This document shows, piece by piece, positions 1 through 9,390 of a DNA stretch of 64,000 nucleotides; positions within the stretch are counted from its first letter, which is position 1, and every line of letters starts with the position of its first letter. The notes below the pieces were generated by a model. The model did no database searches and was not told the origin of the DNA. It worked only from the letters and a program-made list of their open reading frames with translations. The translations under genes were made by a program, and so were the position numbers. This DNA comes from CAWVSB01 sp046710535 (GTDB lineage Bacteria; Pseudomonadota; Gammaproteobacteria; Pseudomonadales; CAWVSB01). The stretch lies in contig JBKEHH010000001.1 in NCBI GenBank assembly GCA_046710535.1, forward strand, positions 124,001-188,000, in the 5' to 3' direction.

Positions 1-156
1 ACCACTACGCTGACCATTGATTTAGGCGCAGGACTAGTGCAGTCGATAGTTTTAGATGGCGTGTCCAAAGATGATTTGTTTGGCAGCTCTAGTTGGTCAG
101 ATGATGCTGATATTTTAACCAAAATGCTACAAGACCAGGTGTTACTAACGGGATGA
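1..156 (+). CDS. C-terminal end of a type I secreted adhesin/RTX-type protein (partial)
   Basis: The first 51 codons are open from base 1 and end at TGA 154-156; the gene starts left of the window. The visible end reads TLTIDLGAG, then SIVLDGVSKDDLF, then a short polar tail. A TxxIDLGxG..I.L.gVs..DL pattern is what I know from the extreme C-terminus of large LapA/BapA/BpfA-type adhesins, where the type I secretion signal lies. The following genes are a type I exporter, which supports this. The stop overlaps the start of the next gene (ATGA), so translational coupling is likely. The substrate identity is inference from a short fragment plus context. Confidence 0.55.
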   Translation, partial: TTTLTIDLGAGLVQSIVLDGVSKDDLFGSSSWSDDADILTKMLQDQVLLTG

Positions 157-2309
157 CATCATTACAGCCACATAGTAACGAGGTGGAAATGTCTCGACTG
201 GCATGGAAAAGTGCGTTGGAGTTACTGCGTCAGCGGTTTCATCTGCCGGTTAATCACAATGTCGATTACGGCGCATTGCAGATTGTCACTTTAGATGATT
301 TAGATAATGAGTCGGTAGTTAATTGTGCTGAGCAGTTGGGCCTGCAGTTGGTAGCAAGTAAATTTGAAAACGATATAAACTTACTGCCTTTTATTGCTGT
401 TGTAGATGACCAGTTAGTAGTAATAACAGAAATTAGTACTGACAGCTGCTTGGGTCAATATTGTCTCCCAGATGGTTCTGTCGAATCTCGCTCTTTTGAT
501 CTTGAAACTATGCCAACAGACGTTGTTTTTGTGCAAGCGGCAAAAGGCTCCGACTCTCGTAGTGAAGAGCTGCTAGCACATAAAAAACAGCACTGGTTAA
601 AGACTGCCGTATTAGAAGCCAAACCTTGGTACCGCGATTTACTAATTGCATCGCTGTTTATTAATGTTTTGGCGTTGTTAGTACCACTATTTACCATGAA
701 TGTTTATGATCGCGTGGTGCCTAATAATGCAATTGATACATTATGGGTGTTAGCCACTGGTGTTACAGTTGCTTTGTTATTCGATTGGTTTTTACGTGGT
801 GCGAGAAGTCGAATAACTGATATGGCCGGTCGTCAAATTGATATTTCTTTGTCAGAATAAATGTTCAGTAAAATGATTGGTATGAAGCTAATTCAACGGC
901 CTCAGTCTTCAGGCTCTTTTGCTAAACAAATCCAAGAAGTCGACAGCATTCGTGACTTTTTAACCTCCGCGACTATGGTTGCCTTAGTAGACTTACCATT
1001 TTCAATATTATTTTTAACGCTTATATTCTGGTTGGCTGGCCCCTTGGTTCTTGTCCCTTTTGTCGCATTATTACTATTAGTGGCAATGGCATTTAATGTA
1101 AAAGCTAAAATGGCAGAGTCAATTCAAGAGAGTGGCCGGCTGTCATCACAGCGCCAAGCTCAATTAATTGAGTCATTGCAAATGCTGCCAGAAATAAAGC
1201 AGCTGAATCAAGAGTCGAAGCAAGTGCGTAAGTGGCATCAGCTAATTGGCTTATTGTCTGACCAAAATATAAAAGTACGTGATGCGAGTAATCAGTTAAG
1301 CCATTTTATGCAGTTAACGCAAAACATGGTGACAGTGTCTTTACTGCTTGGTGGTGTGTATTTGATTGCTGAAGGTAAGTTGAGCATGGGTGCCATGATC
1401 GCGGTGATCATGCTAAGTGGGCGCGCGTCACAAGCATTGGGCCAGTTAGCCGTGTTGCTGGTGAGGTATGAACAAACACAGTCGGCTATTACTGGGCTTA
1501 ATAGCATAATGGCATTGGAGCAAGAAAATCAGCAGCATTATTTTACTGAATTAAGCTTTACTGGCAGTATAAAGCTGCACCAAGTTACGTTTTCTTATCC
1601 TGATCAAAATAATAGCGCCTTAGATAATATTAATTTGGTATTAAAGCCTGGCGAGCGAGTAGCAGTGCTTGGTGCGTCGGGCAGCGGTAAGTCTACATTG
1701 CTGTCTATGTTAGCTGGGCAGCATGAAATTAAGTCGGGCATGGTGTTCTTTGATGACATAGAAAGAGATCAGTGGCCATTATCACATTTGCGTTCACATA
1801 TCGGTTTTATGACGCAGTCACCGGTGTTGGCATGGGGGTCTGTGCTGGAAAACATTACTTCGTCTAATGCCGTTGTCGATGATGATAAATTGCGCCGCAT
1901 AGTAGGTCAGCTTGGCTTTAAAAAAATGCTACAAGGTTTAAATAATGGCTTACAGTCTACCGTTGGTGAGTTAGGGCGTGAGCTATCTGGTGGTCAGCGT
2001 CAATTAGTGTGTATGGCAAGAACGATGCTGAGTGAGCCGCAATGGCTACTGTTAGATGAGCCAACCAGTGCCATGGATGATGAAATGCAGTCATCGGTGC
2101 TTGCTACCCTAAGAGATTTACCGCCCGAACAAGGCTTTGTCATTGCTACTCATAAGCCTTCGCTGCTCAACATTTGCGACCGAGTGTTAGTGATGAGTGG
2201 TAGCAAAATCATTGTCGATCAAACTAAAGAAGAATTTGTGCGTAGTAACCAGGTTAGATCAACTGCTAGTAATAGTCGAAAAGTCGTCATTACTCAGCGA
2301 GATAGCTAA
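153..2309 (+). pseudogene. Type I secretion ABC transporter, LapB/RtxB type, interrupted by in-frame TAA
   Basis: Inner-membrane permease-ATPase that would export the upstream adhesin. Two open halves lie in the same frame: 153-857 (235 aa) and 861-2309 (482 aa), separated only by TAA 858-860. The first half has the C39-like N-terminal domain without an evident protease Cys-His pair, then membrane segments (about residues 160-215). The second half finishes the transmembrane domain and carries Walker A GASGSGKST (about 1671-1697), signature LSGGQRQ (from 1984) and Walker B WLLLDEPTSA. At the break the text LSE-stop-MFSKMIGM matches the family pattern LSAKxFERVLGM, so the stop replaces one codon (Lys AAA to TAA would be one base). 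About 718 codons in total is normal family length. ATG 861 could restart translation but would lack the first membrane helices. Genuine nonsense mutation or sequence error cannot be separated here. Confidence 0.85.
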
Positions 2310-3601
2310 ATGAATAATTACTTAAAGCAATTAAAGCAAGCGTATTTGGCTCGCCAAATTATTTGGTTGATATCTGGCTTAGTTGTTGCTGTAATTGTCT
2401 GGGCGTCGTGGGCTAAATTAGATGTTGTGGTGGTAGGGCAAGGGGTATTAGTGCCGTCGGCCTCAGTGCAAAAAGTACAAAGCTTAGATGGCGGTGTATT
2501 ACGCAAACTACATGTTAGCCAAGGAGACTTAGTTGAGCTAGGTGAGTTATTAGCAACCTTGGATGAAACCCGCGCCCGCGCTAGTTTTGCTGAGGCAAAA
2601 GCTGAGCAAGATACTTTGCTCGCAAAACGATTGCGCTTACAAACCCAGTTACAAGTGATTGCCGTTAATACAGTTAATAAAGATTATGTACTGCCAGTAG
2701 AGCTAATTCTACAATCCAATAAGCTTGCAAGCTATAATGCTGAAATGGGCGAGTTAGAGCGACGCTTAGAAAAAGCGGATGAAGATATCGTGCAGCAAAA
2801 AGGAGATTTGGCTGAGGCTAGTAAAAATTATCAAACCTTTAAATCATCAGTTAAGTTGTTAGAGCAAGAATATGAGCTTATGCAGCAAGCGGTGGAAAGT
2901 GGCGCTTTAAGTGAATCTGAGTTACGCAAATTAGAGCGTGAAAAGGTTAAGGTTCAAGGCCAGTTAGAGGCTGAATATATTAAACTAGATAGATTACGCT
3001 CTATGGTCAGCGAAAGTGAGCAATCTAAGGCCTTAGTTTTCGATGAGTTTCGCCGCCAGTCACAAAGTACTGTGGCTGATACGGACGCTAGGCTAGCCAG
3101 ATTAGAACAGTTGTTAACCGGGCTTAATAGTCAGTTAGAACAAACTAAAATGTATGCGTCAATGGCTGGAGTGGTGAAAACGATCTCCCTGCCTCAATAG
3201 GTGGGGTGGTTAGGCCTGGTGAAACCATTTTAGAAATAGTGCCTAACGACGGCGTGTTGCTGGTCGAGGCAAAAGTAAAGCCAAAGGATATTGCCAGGCT
3301 GGAAGTTGGACAAGAAGCTATTGTAAAATTTAGCGCCTATGATTTTGTGATTTATGGCGGGGTAAAGGGCAAGCTAGTCCATATTTCACCTGATGCTACT
3401 ATCGATGAGCGAGAGGGCGCATTCTTTTTGGTTCATGTCGCTGCAAGCAGTGATAGTTGGAAAAGTGAAGCGTGGCAAGATAAACCTATTATTTCAGGGA
3501 TGCAGGCTGAAGTTGATATCTTAGCTGGGTCTAAAACAGTGTTACAGTATTTTTTGAAACCATTGCTACGAGCTAGATCAGTAGCGATGAGAGAGCCATA
3601 A
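2310..3601 (+). pseudogene. HlyD-family membrane fusion protein of the type I exporter, frameshifted
   Basis: Periplasmic adaptor linking the ABC transporter to the TolC-type channel. The ATG directly follows the transporter stop (TAAATG). It has one N-terminal membrane helix (about residues 17-35), a biotinyl-lipoyl-like half (GVLVPSASVQKVQSLDGG), a long Gln/Glu-rich coiled coil (about 80-275) and the C-terminal barrel. The first frame ends at TAG 3198-3200 after KTISLPQ; the second frame carries GGVVRPGETILEIVPNDG onward to 3601. In the LapC/RtxD family the strand KT-xxxxx-IGGVVRPG is continuous. Adding one base near 3190-3196 restores KTISLP-S-IGGVVRPG at the family length (430 aa), so one base appears to be missing. 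No homopolymer is present at the break. The remainder is well conserved, so the lesion is recent or an assembly error. Confidence 0.85.
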
Positions 3602-3621
3602 TTAAAAATGAGGGAGTATTG

Positions 3622-4932
3622 ATGATAAAGGAATTGTCAGGTATATCTATTATGTTTTTCAGCATGCTGATGGCAACGCTATCGATGGCAGAAACAATAG
3701 AGCAAAGTTTGGTACGAGCAATTGAACATAGTCCTCAGATACGTGAGCAATATGCACGCTTTCAAACAGTGCTGCAACAACGTGAAATTGTTCGCTCTGA
3801 GTATTATCCACAGGTTTCTATTCGTGGTGCCGTTGGTCCTGAGCAAACTGATTATTTGGCAGATGTAGAAGTTGACGAGAAGTTAACTCGAGAAGATATT
3901 AGCTTGCGTATTTCGCAGTCATTATTCAGCGGCTTTGATACCAGAGCGAATAGTGACCGCCTGTTTTCAGAGTCAGAATCAGAGCGCCTACAGTTGCATG
4001 CATCTGCCGAAAACTTAGCGCTGCAAGTTAGTGAAGTTTACTTGAATGTATTTCGCGCAAAACAGTTGGTTGATTTAACCCAAGTGCACGTTAAAACCCA
4101 TGAAAAAACGCTAGCAAGCGTTAGGGGATTAATGGAGAAGGGCTTTGCTAACCAAGCCGATATTGCCCAAGTGTCGGCGCGTTTAGCTAATGCGCGGTCA
4201 TCACTTATTGCAGAGCAAAATAATTTTCATAATAGTCATGCGCAGTTTTATCGTGTCATTGGTAAATCCCCCAGCAGTTTGATTATGCCAGCGGTAGATA
4301 AATCCTTACTTCCCGTATCATTAGGTGATGCTTTAGCTTGGGCCAAGGAAGCCCATCCGCAGCTTAAATCGGCTATGGCTGATATCGATGCTGCAAGACA
4401 TGCCGTTAAAGCCAGTAAGGCTGGGTATTACCCTCGCCTAAGCATAGAAGGAGTGGCAAATCACAATAACGATATAGGCAGTATTGAAGGTCGGGATGAA
4501 GCTTATCGCGTTCAATTGGTATTGGAATATGATTTATATAACGGTGGGCGTGACTCATCCAGAACGAGAGCTTCTAATTGGCAGTATAACGAAGCATTGG
4601 AAGTAAGAAGAAATGCCGAGCAAGACTTAATGGAAGGCACGCATTTTTCTTGGAACGCTTACTCATCAGTTAGCCAGCAAGTTAATTATATTGGTCAAAG
4701 TGTCGATGCTGCTACCTTGGCTGAAGATGGTTATTTGACTCAGTATAAGTTGGGTAAACGCTCATTGCTTGATTTGCTTAATGCTAGTGCAGAAGTGTTT
4801 ATTGCTCGCAGAAACTACATTAATGCTGAGGTTGATTTAACTCAAGCACAGTATAGGTTGCTTAACTCTACTGGTAGGCTTGCTTATTCAATGCGTGTGT
4901 CGCTCCCTCAGCAGTGGATGGGAGAAAAGTAA
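3622..4932 (+). CDS. TolC-family outer membrane channel of the type I secretion system (AggA/LapE-like)
   Basis: Trimeric outer-membrane/periplasmic tunnel protein, the exit duct for the adhesin exporter. The 436-residue product has a signal peptide ending near TLSMA-ET, then two TolC-type repeats rich in Ala/Gln helices (about 30-215 and 235-425) with SLRISQSLFSGFDT in the first half and LVLEYDLYNGG in the second, the usual paired beta-strand positions. I chose ATG 3622 because AGGGAG (3611-3616) lies five bases upstream; the overlapping TTG at 3619 is too close to it. Unlike the transporter and adaptor genes this one is intact. Gene order (transporter, adaptor, channel, OmpA protein) is the same as in Shewanella bpfA-type operons as I recall them. 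Confidence 0.88.
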   Translation: MIKELSGISIMFFSMLMATLSMAETIEQSLVRAIEHSPQIREQYARFQTVLQQREIVRSEYYPQVSIRGAVGPEQTDYLADVEVDEKLTREDISLRISQSLFSGFDTRANSDRLFSESESERLQLHASAENLALQVSEVYLNVFRAKQLVDLTQVHVKTHEKTLASVRGLMEKGFANQADIAQVSARLANARSSLIAEQNNFHNSHAQFYRVIGKSPSSLIMPAVDKSLLPVSLGDALAWAKEAHPQLKSAMADIDAARHAVKASKAGYYPRLSIEGVANHNNDIGSIEGRDEAYRVQLVLEYDLYNGGRDSSRTRASNWQYNEALEVRRNAEQDLMEGTHFSWNAYSSVSQQVNYIGQSVDAATLAEDGYLTQYKLGKRSLLDLLNASAEVFIARRNYINAEVDLTQAQYRLLNSTGRLAYSMRVSLPQQWMGEK

Positions 4933-5531
4933 TGAAGATAATTAATTCTATCGCAGTAGTCGTTTCTATTTTTAGTTTAACGGCTTGTCAAACCGCTGAA
5001 CAATTACCCATGCCAGAGCGAGTACAAGTTCAAGATTTACGCGATGATGATGGCGATGGCGTAGCTAATGCCAGAGATATCTGTGCGGACAGTCCTGTCG
5101 ATTCACTAATAGACAATAAAGGCTGCGCTCAATGGGGCGTGGAAGAACAGCGCGAAGATTTTGTGTTTGAATTTGACTATGACAAGGAAGTGATTCGTCA
5201 AAATGACTTAGCTTTATTTCCACAAATAATTAGCGTATTAGAAGCGCATCCAGATGCATCTATCTTGATTGTCGGTGATACCAGCAACGAAGGAACAGAT
5301 GACTATAATCAAGCTTTAGGCCTACGCCGAGCCGATGTTGTGATGGATAAATTAAAGCAATATGGCGTCGACGAATCGACGATAATCGAATTTGTCTATA
5401 GCGACGAATCGTTAATTAATATTATAAAGAAACGTAAACGCAGAACAATTGTTCGTGTTGTTTATTACGTTAAAGAATATGAGCCTAAATGGGATATATA
5501 CACAGTTGAGAATCAGCGTAATGAAAAATAA
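4932..5531 (+). CDS. OmpA-domain lipoprotein of the adhesin secretion operon
   Basis: A 199-residue lipoprotein: short signal with lipobox LTAC (Cys about residue 19), a calcium-type DDDGDGVANARDICADSP thrombospondin type-3 motif (about 37-54), then a C-terminal OmpA-like peptidoglycan-binding domain with VFEFDYDKEVI and the region IVGDTSNEGTDDYNQALGLRRA, which replaces the usual GHTD-type segment. ATG 4932 shares its A with the tolC stop (TAATG) and has GGGAG about 7 bases upstream; the longer GTG start at 4914 would lie inside tolC. The same type of protein follows the channel gene in BpfA-type operons, so a role anchoring or organising the secretion channel at the cell wall is likely, but inferred. 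Confidence 0.8.
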   Translation: MKIINSIAVVVSIFSLTACQTAEQLPMPERVQVQDLRDDDGDGVANARDICADSPVDSLIDNKGCAQWGVEEQREDFVFEFDYDKEVIRQNDLALFPQIISVLEAHPDASILIVGDTSNEGTDDYNQALGLRRADVVMDKLKQYGVDESTIIEFVYSDESLINIIKKRKRRTIVRVVYYVKEYEPKWDIYTVENQRNEK

Positions 5532-6093
5532 TCTTAGTGGAATAGCCTTAAAATTTGCTATTAGCTTTGTAGCTGGCATAAGTCTATGGTCGCAACTTAC
5601 TTTAGCAAGCAGTACAGAAGATTTGAATGCTCTGGTTGATCTATTAGATGAGCGAGGTATTAGCATTTCAACTAACCCCAGTGCTTTGTCAGGCGAAAAA
5701 AACGTGGTTGTTATAAGCCGAGGCCCGCTGACGGATACGCAAGTTGCGGTTTATAATGATAAATACGATGGACAGCTATTATTATTACCGCTAACCACCA
5801 AATTGTTAGACGAGAGCATAATTAATGATGATGAGGAAGAAGTCACGCAAGAGCGCGATAAGCTGTTTGCTACTGCATTAACGCAAGGCACTATGGTTTA
5901 TTTATATATTAATCCGAGTCATTTTAAAAACTCTGCTACTACTCTGTCTGACATGTTGACACCGTTACTGGCAAGTGACTTTCAAGATAAATTGAACGAT
6001 AGTCGCTTCGCTGCATTGCCGGCTGAGTATATCCAGCAATGGGCGGTAAGCTTAGGTAACGCCGAGCCCGAATATGCTGGTGGTTATAAGTAG
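5521..6093 (+). CDS. Exported protein of unknown function in the adhesin secretion operon
   Basis: I do not recognise this 190-residue protein. ATG 5521 lies inside the last 11 bases of the OmpA gene, so the two are probably translationally coupled. The start gives a classic signal peptide (MKNNL, then a hydrophobic stretch ending near LTLAS). The mature part is acidic and mixed alpha/beta: an early segment ALVDLLDERGISIST, a strand NVVVISRGPLT, then a Asp/Glu cluster NDDEEEVTQERD and a C-terminal YAGGYK. No cysteines, no membrane helix after the signal and no obvious catalytic motif. In LapA/BpfA operons this position usually holds the LapG protease and LapD receptor genes; this protein looks like neither. 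It ends nine bases before the convergent rlmG stop. Confidence 0.7.
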   Translation: MKNNLSGIALKFAISFVAGISLWSQLTLASSTEDLNALVDLLDERGISISTNPSALSGEKNVVVISRGPLTDTQVAVYNDKYDGQLLLLPLTTKLLDESIINDDEEEVTQERDKLFATALTQGTMVYLYINPSHFKNSATTLSDMLTPLLASDFQDKLNDSRFAALPAEYIQQWAVSLGNAEPEYAGGYK

Positions 6094-6102
6094 CAATGAG
6101 CT

Positions 6103-7282
6103 TTAGACTCTAGTGTTCGCCCACGGGTCATTAGTGCTCTGCTGTTTCGGTGAGTCTTTGATTCCCACTAATACCACAAACTTTTTATTCGCCGCAATTG
6201 TTTCGCAATTGCCAAATAAGCGTTCTATTTTTGAGTGATAGCTTAGTTGTCTGTTGCCGATAACCCACAGCTTGCCGCCGCGTTTAAGCGCTTTATAACT
6301 TTGGCTTATCATGCGCCAAGCGATGTGATCACCCACTGTATTGTGTTGGTGAAAGGGCGGATTACAAAGGATTAGGTCGGGCTTATCCAAGGCAAGACCG
6401 GTTAAGCTGTCAGCGATGACAAAGCTAGCGTCTGAGTCATTAGCTATAGCCGCTATATAGTTTGTTTTTGCTGAATCGAGAGCCATATAACTTTCGTCAA
6501 TAAACGTTACCTTACATTCAGGTAGTGACTTTTTAGCCATTACTCCTAGCACGCCATTGCCGCAACCCAAGTCGACTATATTTTTTGAGGGGGGGGAGTT
6601 GTTCAAACTGTTCCAGCATAAATCGGGCGCCAATGTCTAAGTTTTCACGTGAGAAGACATTGGCATTATTGCTAAGCATTAAACCGGTCATTTCGTCTAA
6701 GTAGTCGGTTGGATAGGGTGAGTTCGCACCCGATTTACTAGCATAACTAGGATATATTAAGCGCGCTTTTTTCTTCGCTAATGACGTTACAGTTGGCCCA
6801 ATGTATTTTTTAAATAAAGCGATAGTCGAATTATGAATATTTTTAACCATACCGCCAGCAATGATTGTGGTATGGCTATCGATATGGCTTTGTAGTGTTA
6901 TTAGTTGTTGTTCAAGCAGTGCTAGGGTTTTTGGTACTTTTATTATTACAACATTAAAAAGGCCGCTAGGTTGGTCGGTGCTAGCAATTAATATTGCGTT
7001 GCTGTCGATATTATTAATAGCAAAGTTGTGAGCGGTGGAAAGCTCTCCCAGATAAGAGTCGCCCCAGCAGGTAACATCATACTTATTGAGGCTAGTGGCC
7101 AATGCGCCAAATTGATCATTAATGATAAGTACTTTGGCATCTTCATTAGGCGCTTTATCTACATCGCTTAGGGCTTGCAGTAAGTACTCATCACCAGCAT
7201 CCCAGGCACGCAGGGTTTCTTTGGAGCGCAGTGGCAGCCGCTGCAGTGAATATGAGCCAAACGGGGAGGATAAAGTTTCCAA
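6103..7282 (-). pseudogene. rlmG: 23S rRNA m2G1835 methyltransferase RlmG, frameshifted at a C8 run
   Basis: RlmG (YgjO) methylates G1835 of 23S rRNA using SAM. The N-terminal half (7282 to about 6597) has LRAWDAGDEYLLQ, the pseudo-methyltransferase domain with IIKVPKTLALLEQQL, and the linker VFSRENLDIGARFMLEQF. The catalytic half lies in another frame and carries SAM motif VDLGCGNGVLG and the NPPF motif LCNPPFHQ, ending KKFVVLVGIKDS. The frames meet in a run of eight C on the coding strand (6589-6596). Seven C would give EQLPPSKNIVDLGCGNG continuously and 392 residues, close to E. coli RlmG. The start is TTG (7280-7282) with AGGT upstream. Slippage, true mutation or homopolymer miscall are all possible. 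Confidence 0.88.
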
Positions 7283-7440
7283 GGGAGTTACCTGAGAGTT
7301 GGATTAATTGACGCAAGTTTACCAGAGCAGGCTTGACCCTATTGAATAATTTTTATCCTATCAAATATAACTAAGTGTTTAGCTGAATCTAGCAATGCAT
7401 GGCGCTATCATTACTTAGGACAATAATAACAAGGTGCGAT

Positions 7441-9387
7441 ATGAAATTTCTGTGGGTGTTCACATTACTCTTGGTAAATACAGCTAATGCTGACGATTTA
7501 GCTGGTAAAACTGAGTTACTTACCGTCCAAGCGAAACCCTATGAGAGAACTGAACAGAGAGAGGATTGCGATAACTATAATCCTTTGCGAGCGCCGTTTT
7601 TTGGCGATACTCATGTTCATACCCGCTATTCATTAGATGCCAGCACCCAAGGCACTCGTACCCGCCCGATAGAAGCCTATCAGTTTGCCATGGGTCAGCC
7701 GCTGGGTATTCAGCCGTGGACTGAAGACGGCAAACCGCTGCGTGAAGTGAATATTGGCAGGCCTTTGGATTTTGCGGTAGTTACTGATCATGCCGAACTT
7801 ATTGGCGAGGTGAATACCTGTAACGATGCCACTACAGAGGGCCACAACTCTTGGCAATGTTTGTTATATAGAGGTTTTCCTCGTTTATCATTTTTCGTGT
7901 TCAACACGGCTTCATCTGTATTTCAAACTCATTTGGCGCCGACTGAAGCAGGCCAACAGCAATGGCGAGAAGCAGGTTTGGCGCCCTGGGATGAAATGAA
8001 AGATGCTGCAGAAATCGTATATGACCGTTCAAGTAGCTGTGAATTCACCAGTTTTGTTGGTTATGAATGGACTGGGTCTGGAGAGAATGTTGCCAATTTA
8101 CATCGCAATGTAATTTTTAGAAATAGCAACGTGCCACGCCTGCCAATCAGTTTTATTGATGCACCGTCTGCACAGCAATTACTGGAGCAATTAGATGAAG
8201 GCTGTATTGAAGGGATTGTGGGCTGTGATGTTGTTGTCATTCCCCACAATTCAAACTTAAGTGACGGCATAATGTTTCGAACCCTACGCGATGATGGGTC
8301 AGCGATTACCACTGGCGATGCTAGCAGGCGGGCTAGACTAGAAACATTGGTAGAGATAATGCAGCATAAAGGTAGCTCGGAATGTTATTTCGGGCCAGAT
8401 AATATGGACGACGGCTTATGTGCGTTTGAGCAATTACCCTACAACACCTTTAGAGGACAGTATCAGCCGTCAATGGCTGAACTACCCAAGGCTAGTGATG
8501 GCTTTGTACGTGGTGTGTTAAATGATGGTCTGATTCAGCAGCAACGCATAGGCGTTAACCCATTTAAATTTGGTTTTATTGGCAGTACTGATACCCATTT
8601 AGGAACCCCCGGCTTAGTCGACGAGAAAGACTATAAAGGCCATGGTGGTGCCGGTGCTCCTGCAGGTAAGGAAATTCCGCCGGGGCTAACCGATAATCTT
8701 GAATATAACCCGGGTGGCTTAGCGGTTTTATGGGCTGAAGAGAATAGCCGTGATTCGCTATTTGCCGCGATGCAGCGACGAGAAGCCTATGGTACTAGTG
8801 GCCCGCGTATTTTAATGCGGATGTTTGGTGGTTGGCAGTTGCCCCTAGATATGTGCGAGCAACAAAACTTTGCCCAGACCGGTTATAACAATGGTGTGCC
8901 CATGGGCGGTGATTTAAGCTCTGCTGCCGCAGGTGCTAGTCCAAGTTTTGCGGTAATGGCGGCAAAGGATGCGGGCACAGCGACTGAACATGGTATGGCG
9001 CTGCAACGCTTACAAATTATTAAAGGTTGGCTTGATAATGACGGCAATGCTCAGCAAAAAGTGTTTGATGTCGCTGGCAATAGTGACAATGGTGCAGCTG
9101 TTGATATAAATACCTGTGAAACTAGTGGCGATGGCTATGCTCAATTATGTTCGGTATGGCAAGATCCTGAATTTCGTCAAACTGAAAATGCTTGGTATTA
9201 CGCCAGAGCGGTGGAGAACCCAAGTTGTCGCTGGAGCCAAAATATCTGTATTGCCAAGAAAGTCAATTGTGCAAACCCTGAAACTATTGGTGAGGGCTTA
9301 GAAGGCTGTTGTAGCGACGCGCATAAGCCAGTAATACAAGAGCGAGCGTGGAGCTCGCCGATTTGGTATACCCCGAGCGAGGGTTAA
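7441..9387 (+). CDS. Exported DUF3604-domain protein
   Basis: A 648-residue periplasmic protein of the DUF3604 family, widespread in marine bacteria and without an assigned reaction that I know of. ATG 7441 is preceded by AAGGTG and opens a signal peptide ending near NTANA-DD; the longer start at 7399 has no ribosome site and hides the signal. Early in the mature part is FFGDTHVHTRYSLDAS (about residue 57), resembling the first metal-binding HxH strand of PHP phosphoesterases, followed by AVVTDHAE and later GFIGSTDTHLGTPG, all candidate metal ligands. The end (RAWSSPIWYTP) is the usual family terminus. Several cysteine pairs suggest disulfides. It is followed after three bases by a PpiC-type isomerase gene, probably one transcript. 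Hydrolase activity is inference. Confidence 0.85.
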   Translation: MKFLWVFTLLLVNTANADDLAGKTELLTVQAKPYERTEQREDCDNYNPLRAPFFGDTHVHTRYSLDASTQGTRTRPIEAYQFAMGQPLGIQPWTEDGKPLREVNIGRPLDFAVVTDHAELIGEVNTCNDATTEGHNSWQCLLYRGFPRLSFFVFNTASSVFQTHLAPTEAGQQQWREAGLAPWDEMKDAAEIVYDRSSSCEFTSFVGYEWTGSGENVANLHRNVIFRNSNVPRLPISFIDAPSAQQLLEQLDEGCIEGIVGCDVVVIPHNSNLSDGIMFRTLRDDGSAITTGDASRRARLETLVEIMQHKGSSECYFGPDNMDDGLCAFEQLPYNTFRGQYQPSMAELPKASDGFVRGVLNDGLIQQQRIGVNPFKFGFIGSTDTHLGTPGLVDEKDYKGHGGAGAPAGKEIPPGLTDNLEYNPGGLAVLWAEENSRDSLFAAMQRREAYGTSGPRILMRMFGGWQLPLDMCEQQNFAQTGYNNGVPMGGDLSSAAAGASPSFAVMAAKDAGTATEHGMALQRLQIIKGWLDNDGNAQQKVFDVAGNSDNGAAVDINTCETSGDGYAQLCSVWQDPEFRQTENAWYYARAVENPSCRWSQNICIAKKVNCANPETIGEGLEGCCSDAHKPVIQERAWSSPIWYTPSEG

Positions 9388-9390
9388 TAC

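Noticed and set aside
858..860. Selenocysteine or programmed readthrough at the transporter stop
   Set aside because: The stop is TAA, not TGA, and there is no recoding structure or family precedent that I know of.
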